From contig JBAXPW010000033.1 in NCBI GenBank assembly GCA_037132015.1, positions 1-13,816 on the forward strand: 13,816 nucleotides of DNA, given 5' to 3'. The translations under genes were made by a program, and so were the position numbers. Source of the stretch: JBAXPW01 sp037132015 (GTDB lineage: Bacteria > Patescibacteriota > Microgenomatia > UBA1406 > GWC2-37-13). Each line of letters starts with the position of its first letter. Position 1 is the first letter of the stretch. The notes beneath the pieces are model-generated. The model was given only the letters and a program-made list of their open reading frames with translations, ran no database searches and was not told the DNA's origin. Positions 1-7,613 of the stretch are shown here, in pieces.

Positions 1-235
1 TGATAATATGTTTAACAGAAGGATTGCTCTCAAATACTATTTTATTAATTTCCTGTTCGGTAAGTATAATCAAATTTGTACCATATAGATTAGTCAGTCC
101 AAATAGCTCTACTCTTCCATGATTGCTAGATATTTTTATTACTTTTACTTCAAAATTGTGAGAAAAATATATCGCTCCCACAGAAATAATAATCACCAAA
201 ACTCCCATAATACTCAGTGATATTTTATTCTTCAA
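1..235 (-). CDS. ftsQ: FtsQ-like cell division protein, N-terminal part (cut by window edge)
   Basis: Translating the minus strand downstream of murG gives 78 open codons running off the left edge. The product has a short basic start (Lys-Asn-Lys), one hydrophobic membrane segment at about residues 5-23, and then a POTRA-like stretch: alternating strand residues, a G-L-T-N-L-Y-G-T-N-L core near residues 46-55, and an E-I-N-K-I...N-P-S-V-K helix and turn near residues 62-75. This is the layout of FtsQ/DivIB, the single-pass divisome protein that links the cytoplasmic ring to the septal synthases. The likely start is a TTG at 235 that overlaps the end of murG by 11 bp. An ATG at 208 is an alternative, but it would cut into the membrane helix. 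The position after ftsW and murG is the usual one for ftsQ. No strong ribosome binding site is visible. The C-terminal beta domain lies outside the window. Confidence 0.75.
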   Translation of the reverse strand, partial: MKNKISLSIMGVLVIIISVGAIYFSHNFEVKVIKISSNHGRVELFGLTNLYGTNLIILTEQEINKIVFESNPSVKHII

Positions 236-1340
236 AAACCAATCTGAGTAGATTTTCAGTCGCATGTGTCGTAGATTCAAGATGTAATTGGGTAAAATTA
301 TATTTATATGTCTGAATATTTGCCATCATCTTCATAATAACTTCTTTGAGTGTATTACTTGATTCATATTGATTAAAAATTTCTCCTAATTTATTCTTAA
401 CAAAATATTCCGCATGTTTTTGTTGTTCTCCATGCGCAGACCATGGAAGTGGTATAAATAGAGCTGGTTTATGTAAAGCTAATAATTCAAATAGACTATT
501 AGCACCCGATCGCGCCACCACAAGATCAGCTAGCGCATATATTCCTCCTACTTCTTCAGAACTAAAATGTGATTGGACAATATAATGAACCTGCATATTT
601 TCAGGAAACGTATTACGCAATGTTTGGATTCTTAATAAATCATTATATTCTTTAACATCGCCTGTTTGATGAATTACAATAAAATTTTTAAGAAGATCAT
701 GAACTATATTTTCAATATGCACATTCAAACTATGTGATCCAAGCGATCCTCCTGTAATATAAATTACCTTTCTATTATCTCTATTAGCAACAGAAAATCC
801 AGTTGTATTAAATACATTTTCTCGAATGGGGTTCCCTGTTAATATAGATTTGTTTTTTGGAAAATATTGTTGAGCTTCTAAAAATGAAACAGCAATTTTG
901 CGACAAAAAATAGCAATTATTCGATTAGCTATTCCTGGACTTATTGTTTGTTCATGCATATAAACAGGAGTTCTAAATACATATCCTGCTACAGCGATAG
1001 GAAGAGCTATGTATCCACCAAATACAAGGATTTTTGATGGCCTAATTTTTTTTACAAGTTGTAACGCTCGAATGAACCCAAGAGGAATTTTGATTATATT
1101 TCGAATACTTCGAAAAGTAAATGTGCGAGTCAATCTACCTGCTTCCAAATGATAAAATTCTATTGTCTTTTTTTGAATTTCTTTGTATTCCAGTGATAAT
1201 GACTGTTCATATGTAAGTTGATATTTTCTTCCTACAAACACAATTTGCACATCAGGTTTCGATTTTTTGAGTAGTTCTATCACAGCAAGAGCGGGAGTAA
1301 AGTGTCCACCAGTGATAAGAATTTTCTCTTTCATACTCAT
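225..1340 (-). CDS. murG: MurG, lipid II-forming GlcNAc transferase
   Basis: Transfers GlcNAc from UDP-GlcNAc to lipid I on the inner face of the membrane, giving lipid II. The 371-residue product is of normal length and has a GT-B fold. Visible motifs are T-G-G-H (10-13) followed by P-A-L-A, F-G-G-Y (107-110), H-E-Q-T...P-G-I-A-N-R (129-140), T-G-N-P-I-R (168-173), T-G-G-S-L-G-S-H-S-L-N (196-206), H-Q-T-G (224-227), the nucleotide-sugar-binding A-R-S-G-A-N-S-L-F-E-L (276-286), and P...H-G-E-Q-Q-K-H-A (298-310). The first glycine-rich loop is shorter than the usual G-G-T-G-G-H. It starts 15 bp after the ftsW stop. A second ATG two codons in (1334) gives an M-K-E-K-I-L-I start and may be the real one. 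Neither start has a clear Shine-Dalgarno sequence. Confidence 0.95.
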   Translation of the reverse strand: MSMKEKILITGGHFTPALAVIELLKKSKPDVQIVFVGRKYQLTYEQSLSLEYKEIQKKTIEFYHLEAGRLTRTFTFRSIRNIIKIPLGFIRALQLVKKIRPSKILVFGGYIALPIAVAGYVFRTPVYMHEQTISPGIANRIIAIFCRKIAVSFLEAQQYFPKNKSILTGNPIRENVFNTTGFSVANRDNRKVIYITGGSLGSHSLNVHIENIVHDLLKNFIVIHQTGDVKEYNDLLRIQTLRNTFPENMQVHYIVQSHFSSEEVGGIYALADLVVARSGANSLFELLALHKPALFIPLPWSAHGEQQKHAEYFVKNKLGEIFNQYESSNTLKEVIMKMMANIQTYKYNFTQLHLESTTHATENLLRLVFEE

Positions 1341-1351
1341 ATTGTATACTA

Positions 1352-1367
1352 AAAACTAATTAGTTTT
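1352..1367. repeat. 16-bp perfect palindrome at the ftsW-murG junction
   Basis: AAAACTAATTAGTTTT is self-complementary and includes the TAG stop of ftsW. In the transcript it could fold only into a 6-bp AT-rich stem with a 4-nt loop. That is too weak to call a terminator, although on the minus strand it runs into a further T. It may be chance in such AT-rich DNA. Confidence 0.35.
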
Positions 1368-2474
1368 ACTTCGACGAGCAACACTTATAACAATTCCAAG
1401 TAAAATAAAGGTAGCTAATGTATGAGAACCTCCATATGATAAAAACGGTAACGGTACACCTGTCATCGGAATTAACTTAGTCATTCCCATCATATTTGTA
1501 ATTATTTGCAATCCAAAAAATGCAAAGATCCCTGCTGATAATAACTTGCCATATCTGTCAGGTGCCGAGACATATACTTTATACAAATGATATAAAAATA
1601 CGATATATGCTGTTATCAAAACTAATGATCCAATAAAGCCAATCTCTTCTCCAATTATTGCAAAGATGGAATCGGTATGTGCCTCTGGCAAAAACATATA
1701 TTTTTGTCTTGAGGCGCCAAAGCCTTGTCCAAAAACTCCCCCATTTGATAATGAAATGAGAACTTGATTGATATGATATGTTACGCCTTGTGGATCATCC
1801 GCAGGATTAAAAAATGCAGAGAGGCGACGAAATCTATATGGTTCAAACTTAATCAGTAAAAAGAAACTCACAGCACTAAAAGGAATAAATGCAAACAAAT
1901 ATCTGAGATCAATGCCTGCGACAAAGTAGAGGATCATGCTCACTGAAAAAATAATAAATGAAGTGCCCATATCAGGTTGTAGCATCACTAAGAACATCAT
2001 AACTCCAATAAGAACTATAAAGGAAAAAAAACGTTTTCGCTCTTTATGTAAAAACCATGCAGATAGATATATTATGACTGCTATTTTTGCAAACTCTGTT
2101 GGTTGAAAACTAAAAGGTCCAAAGTCGATCCATCTTCGTGCACCATTGATAGAAGATCCAATAGATGGAATTAAAACTATTACTAACATAAAAAGAGCCA
2201 CAAACATGATGATGAAGGACACTGGGTATAATTTTTTATAATCAATAAATGACAAAATACCCATCAATACTATTCCTACAGAAAGCCAAATAAACTGACG
2301 TTGGAGGTAATGAAAACTATTGCCTGTTTCTGATATTCCTCTGACAGCTGAGGCTTCAAATATAAAAAATAATCCAAAAAATGCCAGTAAAAGTGGAATG
2401 GCAATCAGCCAAAAAAAACGAGGTTGTTTTGATTTTAAGGACTTCATTGAAATTGAAGGATGAATTCGTCGCAT
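1356..2474 (-). CDS. ftsW: FtsW/RodA-family (SEDS) lipid II polymerase, probably FtsW
   Basis: Multi-spanning SEDS glycosyltransferase that polymerises lipid II into glycan strands together with a class B penicillin-binding protein. The 372-residue product is almost entirely hydrophobic helices, about ten segments. Family motifs are G-A-R-R-W-I (111-116), Q-P-T-E-F-A-K (124-130), L-Q-P-D-M-G-T-S (165-172), the large loop with N-P-A-D-D-P-Q-G...Y (223-233), G-G-V-F-G-Q-G-F-G (245-253), L-P-E-A-H-T-D-S-I-F-A-I-I-G-E-E (262-277), which carries the conserved catalytic-type aspartate D268, and P-L-P-F-L-S-Y-G-G-S (341-350). The location beside murG, murD and ftsQ favours FtsW over RodA. The ATG at 2474 lacks a ribosome binding site. 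An ATG nine codons in (2447, M-K-S-L-K) is a reasonable alternative. It ends with TAG inside a perfect palindrome. Confidence 0.93.
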   Translation of the reverse strand: MRRIHPSISMKSLKSKQPRFFWLIAIPLLLAFFGLFFIFEASAVRGISETGNSFHYLQRQFIWLSVGIVLMGILSFIDYKKLYPVSFIIMFVALFMLVIVLIPSIGSSINGARRWIDFGPFSFQPTEFAKIAVIIYLSAWFLHKERKRFFSFIVLIGVMMFLVMLQPDMGTSFIIFSVSMILYFVAGIDLRYLFAFIPFSAVSFFLLIKFEPYRFRRLSAFFNPADDPQGVTYHINQVLISLSNGGVFGQGFGASRQKYMFLPEAHTDSIFAIIGEEIGFIGSLVLITAYIVFLYHLYKVYVSAPDRYGKLLSAGIFAFFGLQIITNMMGMTKLIPMTGVPLPFLSYGGSHTLATFILLGIVISVARRSKTN

Positions 2475-2475
2475 G

Positions 2476-2503
2476 TATATATGCTACAGGAAAATGAGGG
2501 CAA
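2476..2503 (-). promoter_or_regulatory. Weak candidate internal promoter before ftsW
   Basis: The 48-bp gap between murD and ftsW reads TTGCCC (2498-2503), a 16-bp spacer, then TATATA (2476-2481) on the minus strand. Each box matches the sigma-70 consensus at four of six positions. The -10 box lies one base before the first ftsW ATG, so if it is used, translation would probably start at the inner ATG at 2447. This is sequence resemblance only. Confidence 0.25.
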
Positions 2504-2522
2504 AGGGAAGCACTAATTAATA

Positions 2523-3860
2523 TCATTTTAAAACATTCACTACCCTATTAAATTCATCTCCTCTATGAAATTCGTTTTTGAACATCTCAAAGGATGTGGC
2601 TCCGGGAGATAATACTACCGATGTTGGCCCCTCAATATTTTTTGCAAGTCTATAGGATTCCACTACCGCTTCATCGATGGAATCAAATACCTTTGAAATT
2701 TTTTCTGCATAATGTTCTTGCAAATATGGCATCACTTCATTCGTAAAAGAACCTTTCAATAGTACAATTTTTTGAGCTAATTTAAGTTTTTCAAGTAAAC
2801 CTTCAGTAGGTAAATGTTTTGTTGATCCTCCAAAAATAAGTACCAAATACTTGTCCTTAAATGCTTCTATAGCAATGTTCGTTGCCACAGGTGTAGTAGA
2901 GGTTGTGTCATTAACAAAGGTAACGTTATTAATTATTCGAACAATTTGTTGTCTATAGGGAACGCCAGCAAACTGTTCTAATACATCTTTACATATTTTT
3001 TCATCAATACCAAGAATCCTCCCAACCTTGTAAGCCGAAGATGCATTTTGCACATTATGTGTTCCTTGAATCTTCAAGTTCCATGAAATATCAGAGTCAC
3101 TAAAAAATTGTAGATGTGAAGCTGTAGGATATTTTTCTACATAATTTTGTAATGATTTATTTATGACCGCATAATCATTTGGCTTTTGATATTGATAAAT
3201 TACTGCCTTATCTTCATAATATTCATCCATATTGCTGTAATAATCTAAATGATCAGGGTAAAAGTTTGAAAATACTGCAATATGGGGAGAAATGGCTCTC
3301 CGCTTGAACCCTGATAACTGCCAAGAAGAAAGTTCAAGAACTACCAATTGATCTGGATGAATATCTTTTAATAAAGAAATAGTAGAAATATGGGGAATAT
3401 TTCCTCCCAGAACAACATCTTTACCCGCCTTTTTTAGAAGATCATAGATCATGTATGTTGTAGTCGATTTCCCTCTCGTACCCGTAATACCTATGATTCG
3501 TGCTGGACAATACTTTGCAAAAAAGGAAGATTCCATATCTACCTGCACACCTTTTGCTAACGCAGAAAGAATCAATGGATTATCCCATCTAACTTTTGGA
3601 CTTTTTATAATAAGATCAGATTGAATAAAATCCTGCTCATGATGCTGACCAAGTATGGTTTTTACATTTTTACCTTCGAGTAATTTTAAAGAAGAGCTGA
3701 GCTGATCTGCTGATTTGAGATCAGTAATAGTAACATCTGCTCCAAGTTCTAAGAAAAATTGAACTGCACCCAATCCTCCACCTTGCAACCCAAGCCCCAT
3801 AACTAATACTTTTTTGTCTTTATATTCATTTTTTAAGGAATCAATGAGTCTTGAATGCAT
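2523..3860 (-). CDS. murD: MurD, UDP-MurNAc-L-Ala:D-Glu ligase
   Basis: Cytoplasmic ATP-dependent Mur ligase that adds D-glutamate to UDP-MurNAc-L-Ala. The 445-residue length is typical. The N-terminal Rossmann domain starts with V-L-V-M-G-L-G-L-Q-G-G-G-L-G (18-31) and has the S-P...N-P-L-I segment (87-97). The ATP loop is T-G-T-R-G-K-S-T-T-T (126-135). The central domain has L-E-L-S-S-W-Q-L (175-182) and D-H-L-D-Y-Y (203-208). The H-N pair of the linker is at 268-269, N-D-T-T-S-T-T-P is at 317-324 (usual form N-D-S-K-A-T-N), and the C-terminal domain has G-G-S-T-K-H-L-P (344-351) and L-S-P-G-A-T-S-F-E-M-F. The L-S-S-W-Q-L and S-P-G-A-T-S-F-x-x-F motifs point to MurD over MurC, MurE or MurF. 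Its ATG lies one base after the mraY stop (TAA-T-ATG). The stop is TGA. Confidence 0.93.
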   Translation of the reverse strand: MHSRLIDSLKNEYKDKKVLVMGLGLQGGGLGAVQFFLELGADVTITDLKSADQLSSSLKLLEGKNVKTILGQHHEQDFIQSDLIIKSPKVRWDNPLILSALAKGVQVDMESSFFAKYCPARIIGITGTRGKSTTTYMIYDLLKKAGKDVVLGGNIPHISTISLLKDIHPDQLVVLELSSWQLSGFKRRAISPHIAVFSNFYPDHLDYYSNMDEYYEDKAVIYQYQKPNDYAVINKSLQNYVEKYPTASHLQFFSDSDISWNLKIQGTHNVQNASSAYKVGRILGIDEKICKDVLEQFAGVPYRQQIVRIINNVTFVNDTTSTTPVATNIAIEAFKDKYLVLIFGGSTKHLPTEGLLEKLKLAQKIVLLKGSFTNEVMPYLQEHYAEKISKVFDSIDEAVVESYRLAKNIEGPTSVVLSPGATSFEMFKNEFHRGDEFNRVVNVLK

Positions 3861-3861
3861 A

Positions 3862-4899
3862 TTATTTCATAAACGAAATCATAAGACCAAATAGTGCAAA
3901 TAATATACTGATTATCCAAAGTCGCATCACAACCTTCGGTTCAGACCATCCCCGCAACTGCAACCATAAATGAAGTGGTGAAACGGGAAATACTTTTTTA
4001 TGAAAAAACTTTTTAGACGATAACTGTACAAGTGAGGTAACAATTTCAATCACAAAAACACCTCCAATAATCGGTAAAGCAAATGCCTTGCCTAATATCA
4101 ACCCAATAACTGCAAATGTTGCACCAAATGCAAGCGCTCCAGCATCTCCAAGTATGATACGTGCTGGATTAATATTAAAATATAAAAATGCAATAACTCC
4201 ACCTAACCAAATGGCAATAAATAGAGATGTAGGAACGTCCATAAGCGATCCTGCAACTGTCCAAAAACTCCATAACGCAATCATTAATACTCCTGATGCC
4301 AACCCATCCATTCCATCAGTGATATTTACTGCATTTGCAAAAGCAACAATCACAAATGATGCAAAAAGAATATAAAAGTACCCGATATGAAATACACCAA
4401 AGAATGGAACGTTAATGATCTCAATTTTCAGATCATTGTATAACCAAAAACTAATAATTAAAGCGAGTATAACTTCCAACACAAATTTATGTCTTAATCT
4501 GAGTCCAAAAAACTGTCGTTTTTTCCAAAAAAATATTTTACTTAAATCATCATATATCCCAAGAAATGCAAAGCTAATAAACGAAAATAGTAATATCTTT
4601 ATTTCTGACATTACAGATGCATAGTTAGAAAAAATAGTCGCTCCAAATCCCATGAAAAGCGTTAGTACAAGTATATAAACTAAAGAAGTTATACCAATAA
4701 TAAGAATTCCTCCTCCAACAGGAGTCCCCATTTTATGCTTGTTAAATTTATCAAATATGGGAGTGGGTTTATCAAACGCATCTTTTGTTTGTTGATCTGC
4801 CCTCTGAAACTTAATTTTATATAAAAAATTAATAAATGGTACTATCATTACAGCGTGAACTACGAAAGAAAGAAAACCGACTAATAAATACATTGACAT
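3862..4899 (-). CDS. mraY: MraY, phospho-MurNAc-pentapeptide transferase
   Basis: Integral membrane enzyme that moves phospho-MurNAc-pentapeptide from UDP to undecaprenyl phosphate, making lipid I. The 345-residue product has about ten membrane segments. Motifs are K-M-G-T-P-V-G-G-G (56-64), the Asp pair Y-D-D-L-S-K (116-121), N-A-V-N-I-T-D-G-M-D-G-L-A (189-201), G-D-A-G-A-L (251-256) with the third active-site Asp, and P-L-H-L-W-L-Q...G-W-S-E-P-K-V-V (308-323). The last region corresponds to the MraY-specific H-H-H block, but only one histidine (H310) remains. The G-W-x-E-P-K tail is still MraY-like, so I prefer MraY to WecA-type relatives. The murD neighbourhood supports this. A second ATG lies two codons in (4893). 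It starts 6 bp after the lipid kinase stop. Confidence 0.92.
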   Translation of the reverse strand: MSMYLLVGFLSFVVHAVMIVPFINFLYKIKFQRADQQTKDAFDKPTPIFDKFNKHKMGTPVGGGILIIGITSLVYILVLTLFMGFGATIFSNYASVMSEIKILLFSFISFAFLGIYDDLSKIFFWKKRQFFGLRLRHKFVLEVILALIISFWLYNDLKIEIINVPFFGVFHIGYFYILFASFVIVAFANAVNITDGMDGLASGVLMIALWSFWTVAGSLMDVPTSLFIAIWLGGVIAFLYFNINPARIILGDAGALAFGATFAVIGLILGKAFALPIIGGVFVIEIVTSLVQLSSKKFFHKKVFPVSPLHLWLQLRGWSEPKVVMRLWIISILFALFGLMISFMK

Positions 4900-4905
4900 A
4901 CATTT

Positions 4906-5277
4906 TTAAAAAATAAGCATCCAGAATTTTGGAATAAATATAATAAAAGCAATGATAATTGAACCAAATGCAAACAACAACATAGCTCCTGCAGAAACAT
5001 CTTTTGCAATCTTAATATCTTCTCTCCAAGTAGTATCGATTGCGTCAGCAAGCTCCTCTATGGCTGTGTTAATTGCTTCAATAGCAAGTCCTAATACGAT
5101 AACAAGTATCAATATTGCAAATTCAAAATTTGAGATATGTAAACCAAACCCTAAAAAAATCACACACGATGCAATAATGGTATGTAATCGAAAATTATGT
5201 TGGGTCTTATAAGACCACACAATCCCCGCCCATGCATTTTTCAGTGAAACACCATGTTTGTGTAAATGATGAATCAT
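4906..5277 (-). CDS. DgkA-family lipid kinase, probably undecaprenol kinase
   Basis: Small (123 aa) membrane kinase of the prokaryotic diacylglycerol kinase family. It has an amphipathic N-terminus with N-F-R-L-H (28-32), hydrophobic segments at about 33-48, 52-68 and 95-117, the catalytic signature E-A-I-N-T-A-I-E-E-L-A-D (67-78), and K-I-A-K-D-V-S-A-G-A-M-L-L (89-101). Family members phosphorylate diacylglycerol (Gram-negative DgkA) or undecaprenol (Gram-positive UdpK/DgkA). Its position directly before mraY suggests undecaprenol as substrate, recycling the lipid carrier into Und-P; this is inference from context. Its ATG overlaps the stop of the upstream yvcK-like gene by four bases (ATGA), a clear sign of translational coupling. 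The substrate cannot be decided from sequence. Confidence 0.88.
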   Translation of the reverse strand: MIHHLHKHGVSLKNAWAGIVWSYKTQHNFRLHTIIASCVIFLGFGLHISNFEFAILILVIVLGLAIEAINTAIEELADAIDTTWREDIKIAKDVSAGAMLLFAFGSIIIAFIIFIPKFWMLIF

Positions 5278-6242
5278 GTAATAATCTGACTTATAATTTG
5301 TGCCAATTTATCAGAACTATGTCTCAAAATGCTTCTTGATAATTTATCTGATGCTGATAATTGAACAGTTGTTTTATCAACAACATCTTCTAAAATAACA
5401 TTCATGCTATAATTACTTTTCAGATTGTTTGAAACGACATACTCATGATGAGACTTATACCATTGTAGTATATCTGAAGGAATTTCTCCATTATTAACAA
5501 GAACATCATCGGGAACTCGTCCAAGATAAATTTGTAGATCATCTATATAATCCTGAGCAGTATAATTCGTAGTCTGACCCGATTTTGTCATTAAATTCAT
5601 AACAAAAATTATTTTTGCTTTACTAGACATAAGTGCTTGTTTGATATTGTCAACCAAAAGTACAGGAATAATACTCGTATATAAATCACCGGGACCAATA
5701 ATTATTACATCACTATTCTGAATGCGTTTGATTGCACGAGGATTTGCATTAATTTTGGGTTCTAAAAATGCTTCTACTATTTTGCTTTGTTCAGTATAAT
5801 TTTCGTCAATAATGCCTTCACCTTTTATAATAGTACCATTCTCATGTTTGACACAAAGATGAGCTTTCTCCATAGTAACTGGGATCACAGACCCTTTAGT
5901 GTGCAATATTTTTTCTGCAGATTTTACAACCTCATTATAGTTATCACTAACCTTTTCAAGTGCTGACAAAAAAATATTTCCAAAATTATGACCATCTAGA
6001 TCCCCATTTTCAAACCGATATAAAAAAAGTTTTCTCCAAAGATCTGGAGCTTCAGAAAGAGCAACAAGGCATTGACGTAAATCACCCGGTGGAAGTACAC
6101 CCAACTGATCTCTCAATCTACCAGTAGAACCACCTGAATCCATCATAGTAACTATAGCAGATAAATCATATTGATGGTGCTTGAGTCCTGATAGAATAAC
6201 AAAAGAACCTGTGCCACCTCCCAAAACTGTAACTTTTTTCAT
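5274..6242 (-). CDS. yvcK: YvcK/GlmR-like (CofD-like family) protein
   Basis: 322-residue cytoplasmic protein of the YvcK/CofD-like family. Nucleotide-sugar-binding motifs are clear: V-L-G-G-G-T-G-S-F (6-14), D-S-G-G-S-T-G-R-L-R (35-44), P-P-G-D-L-R-Q-C-L (51-59), G-H-N-F-G-N (84-89), and I-G-P-G-D-L-Y-T-S (182-190). In Bacillus the homologue (YvcK/GlmR) binds UDP-GlcNAc and tunes carbon flow into peptidoglycan precursors by acting on GlmS. It is usually found near rapZ and whiA, whereas here it sits inside the mur cluster directly after murA, which uses UDP-GlcNAc. The ATG at 6242 lies one base after the murA stop (TAA-T-ATG) and begins exactly at the Rossmann strand. An upstream in-frame ATG at 6266 would overlap murA by 23 bp and add eight residues without homology. 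It ends in TGA, overlapping the next start. Confidence 0.92.
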   Translation of the reverse strand: MKKVTVLGGGTGSFVILSGLKHHQYDLSAIVTMMDSGGSTGRLRDQLGVLPPGDLRQCLVALSEAPDLWRKLFLYRFENGDLDGHNFGNIFLSALEKVSDNYNEVVKSAEKILHTKGSVIPVTMEKAHLCVKHENGTIIKGEGIIDENYTEQSKIVEAFLEPKINANPRAIKRIQNSDVIIIGPGDLYTSIIPVLLVDNIKQALMSSKAKIIFVMNLMTKSGQTTNYTAQDYIDDLQIYLGRVPDDVLVNNGEIPSDILQWYKSHHEYVVSNNLKSNYSMNVILEDVVDKTTVQLSASDKLSRSILRHSSDKLAQIISQIIT

Positions 6243-6243
6243 A

Positions 6244-7569
6244 TTATACTTCTCGAATATCTCCACCTAAAGCTCTAACTTTTCTGATGAGATCTTCATA
6301 TCCTCGCTGTGCAATAGATGCACCATGGATAATAGTTTCTCCTTGAGCTACAAGAGATGCAATTACTAATGTCGCACCAGCACGAAGATCTGTAATATGT
6401 ACTACGCCATTATGAAGAGATTGTGGACCAACAATTTTGATGGCTTGTTGATATTTTTTACTTGGATCAAAATTAAAGAAAAAATATTCAGATGGATTTG
6501 TTACCGGCACCTTCACAAAATCTATCTTTGCTCCTAGTTTTCTTAATTCCTCTACATAAGCAAATCTATTTTCAAATACGCGCTCATGAATTATGCATTC
6601 ACCATCTGCCTGAAGCATCATAATTGCCCAATTTTGTTGCCAATCTGTCATAAATCCGGGATGAGGACCTGTTTCAATACTTACAGCATTTAACTTATTT
6701 TTGTATGCAAAATAAATACTTGTAGGAGATTTTATTTCAACAAATACACCTGCTTTTTTTGCATAATCAATAAAACTTTGAATATGTACAGGCTCAATAC
6801 CATGTACGGTAACAGATCCTTTTGTTGCTATCGCCATACTAACATATGTGATGGCTTCATTTCTATCAGATACTATTTTAAATGGTTCTTTATAGTGGAG
6901 AGACTCAACTCCCTTTACAATAATATCGTTTCCACTACGTTTTATATTTCCCCCCGCCTTATTAAAAAATGAAATCAGAGCGTCTATCTCAGGTTCTGGT
7001 CCCGCATTGCCTATAGTTACAGAATGTTTGCCAATAACTGAGAGCATGATTAATAATTCAGTCCCAGTGTGTGAGCTCTTTTCAAATGTATATGATCCTT
7101 TTGGAAAGTCTGACATTTTAGCATGATAATAACCCGTCTTTGAATCATAATCTACTACTACTCCTAGCGCTTTCATACCTTCAATTATACGATCTATAGG
7201 TCGCGCTCCTATCCTACAGCCTCCTGGATTTGGAACATGACATTCCTTCAAACGAACTAAAAGCGGAGCAAAAAACATAAATGATGCTCGGAATTTAGAG
7301 GCATGAAGTAAATCAAGTTTATTCACTGTTATGTTTTTTCCGCTTACAACAACTGTATTCGTATCTGTAAAGTCTGCTTTGCCACCCATCAATCGTATAA
7401 GTTGCATTAAATCTAACACATCATTAATCTTAGGGACATTACAAAAAGTTACTTCTTCATCAAATATTAATGCTGCTATAAGCATCTTTAACGATGCATT
7501 TTTTGCTCCTGATAAGGCAACTTCGCCTTCTAATTTTTTTCCTCCATGAACTATATATGCATCTTCCAT
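6244..7569 (-). CDS. murA: MurA, UDP-GlcNAc enolpyruvyl transferase
   Basis: First committed step of peptidoglycan synthesis: transfers enolpyruvate from PEP to UDP-GlcNAc in the cytoplasm. The 441-residue EPSP-synthase-fold protein has G-A-K-N-A (21-25), F-R-A-S-F-M (93-98), the active-site loop N-P-G-G-C-R-I-G-A-R-P (114-124) with catalytic Cys118, H-T-G-T-E (167-171), P-G-F-M-T-D-W-Q-Q (304-312) with the conserved Asp309, F-E-N-R-F (332-336), and D-L-R-A-G-A-T-L-V (394-402). The loop Cys is retained rather than the Asp found in naturally fosfomycin-resistant MurA enzymes. The residue before P-G-G-C is Asn-Pro rather than the common Arg-Pro. It starts 44 bp after murB, the largest gap inside the first half of the operon apart from the murD-ftsW gap, and no strong promoter is visible there. 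Confidence 0.96.
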   Translation of the reverse strand: MEDAYIVHGGKKLEGEVALSGAKNASLKMLIAALIFDEEVTFCNVPKINDVLDLMQLIRLMGGKADFTDTNTVVVSGKNITVNKLDLLHASKFRASFMFFAPLLVRLKECHVPNPGGCRIGARPIDRIIEGMKALGVVVDYDSKTGYYHAKMSDFPKGSYTFEKSSHTGTELLIMLSVIGKHSVTIGNAGPEPEIDALISFFNKAGGNIKRSGNDIIVKGVESLHYKEPFKIVSDRNEAITYVSMAIATKGSVTVHGIEPVHIQSFIDYAKKAGVFVEIKSPTSIYFAYKNKLNAVSIETGPHPGFMTDWQQNWAIMMLQADGECIIHERVFENRFAYVEELRKLGAKIDFVKVPVTNPSEYFFFNFDPSKKYQQAIKIVGPQSLHNGVVHITDLRAGATLVIASLVAQGETIIHGASIAQRGYEDLIRKVRALGGDIREV

Positions 7570-7613
7570 AAATCTAAAAGTAATATAATAACAAGAACAG
7601 ATTATAATAAAAT

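Noticed and set aside
4088..4375. Plus-strand open frame of 95 codons inside mraY
   Set aside because: It lies antisense to a well-supported mraY frame, has no family motif or upstream signal, and its composition is that of a shadow frame.
7570..7613. Internal promoter between murB and murA
   Set aside because: TATAAT-like and TATATT strings occur but none has a matching -35 box at a workable spacing, and such strings are expected in this AT-rich DNA.
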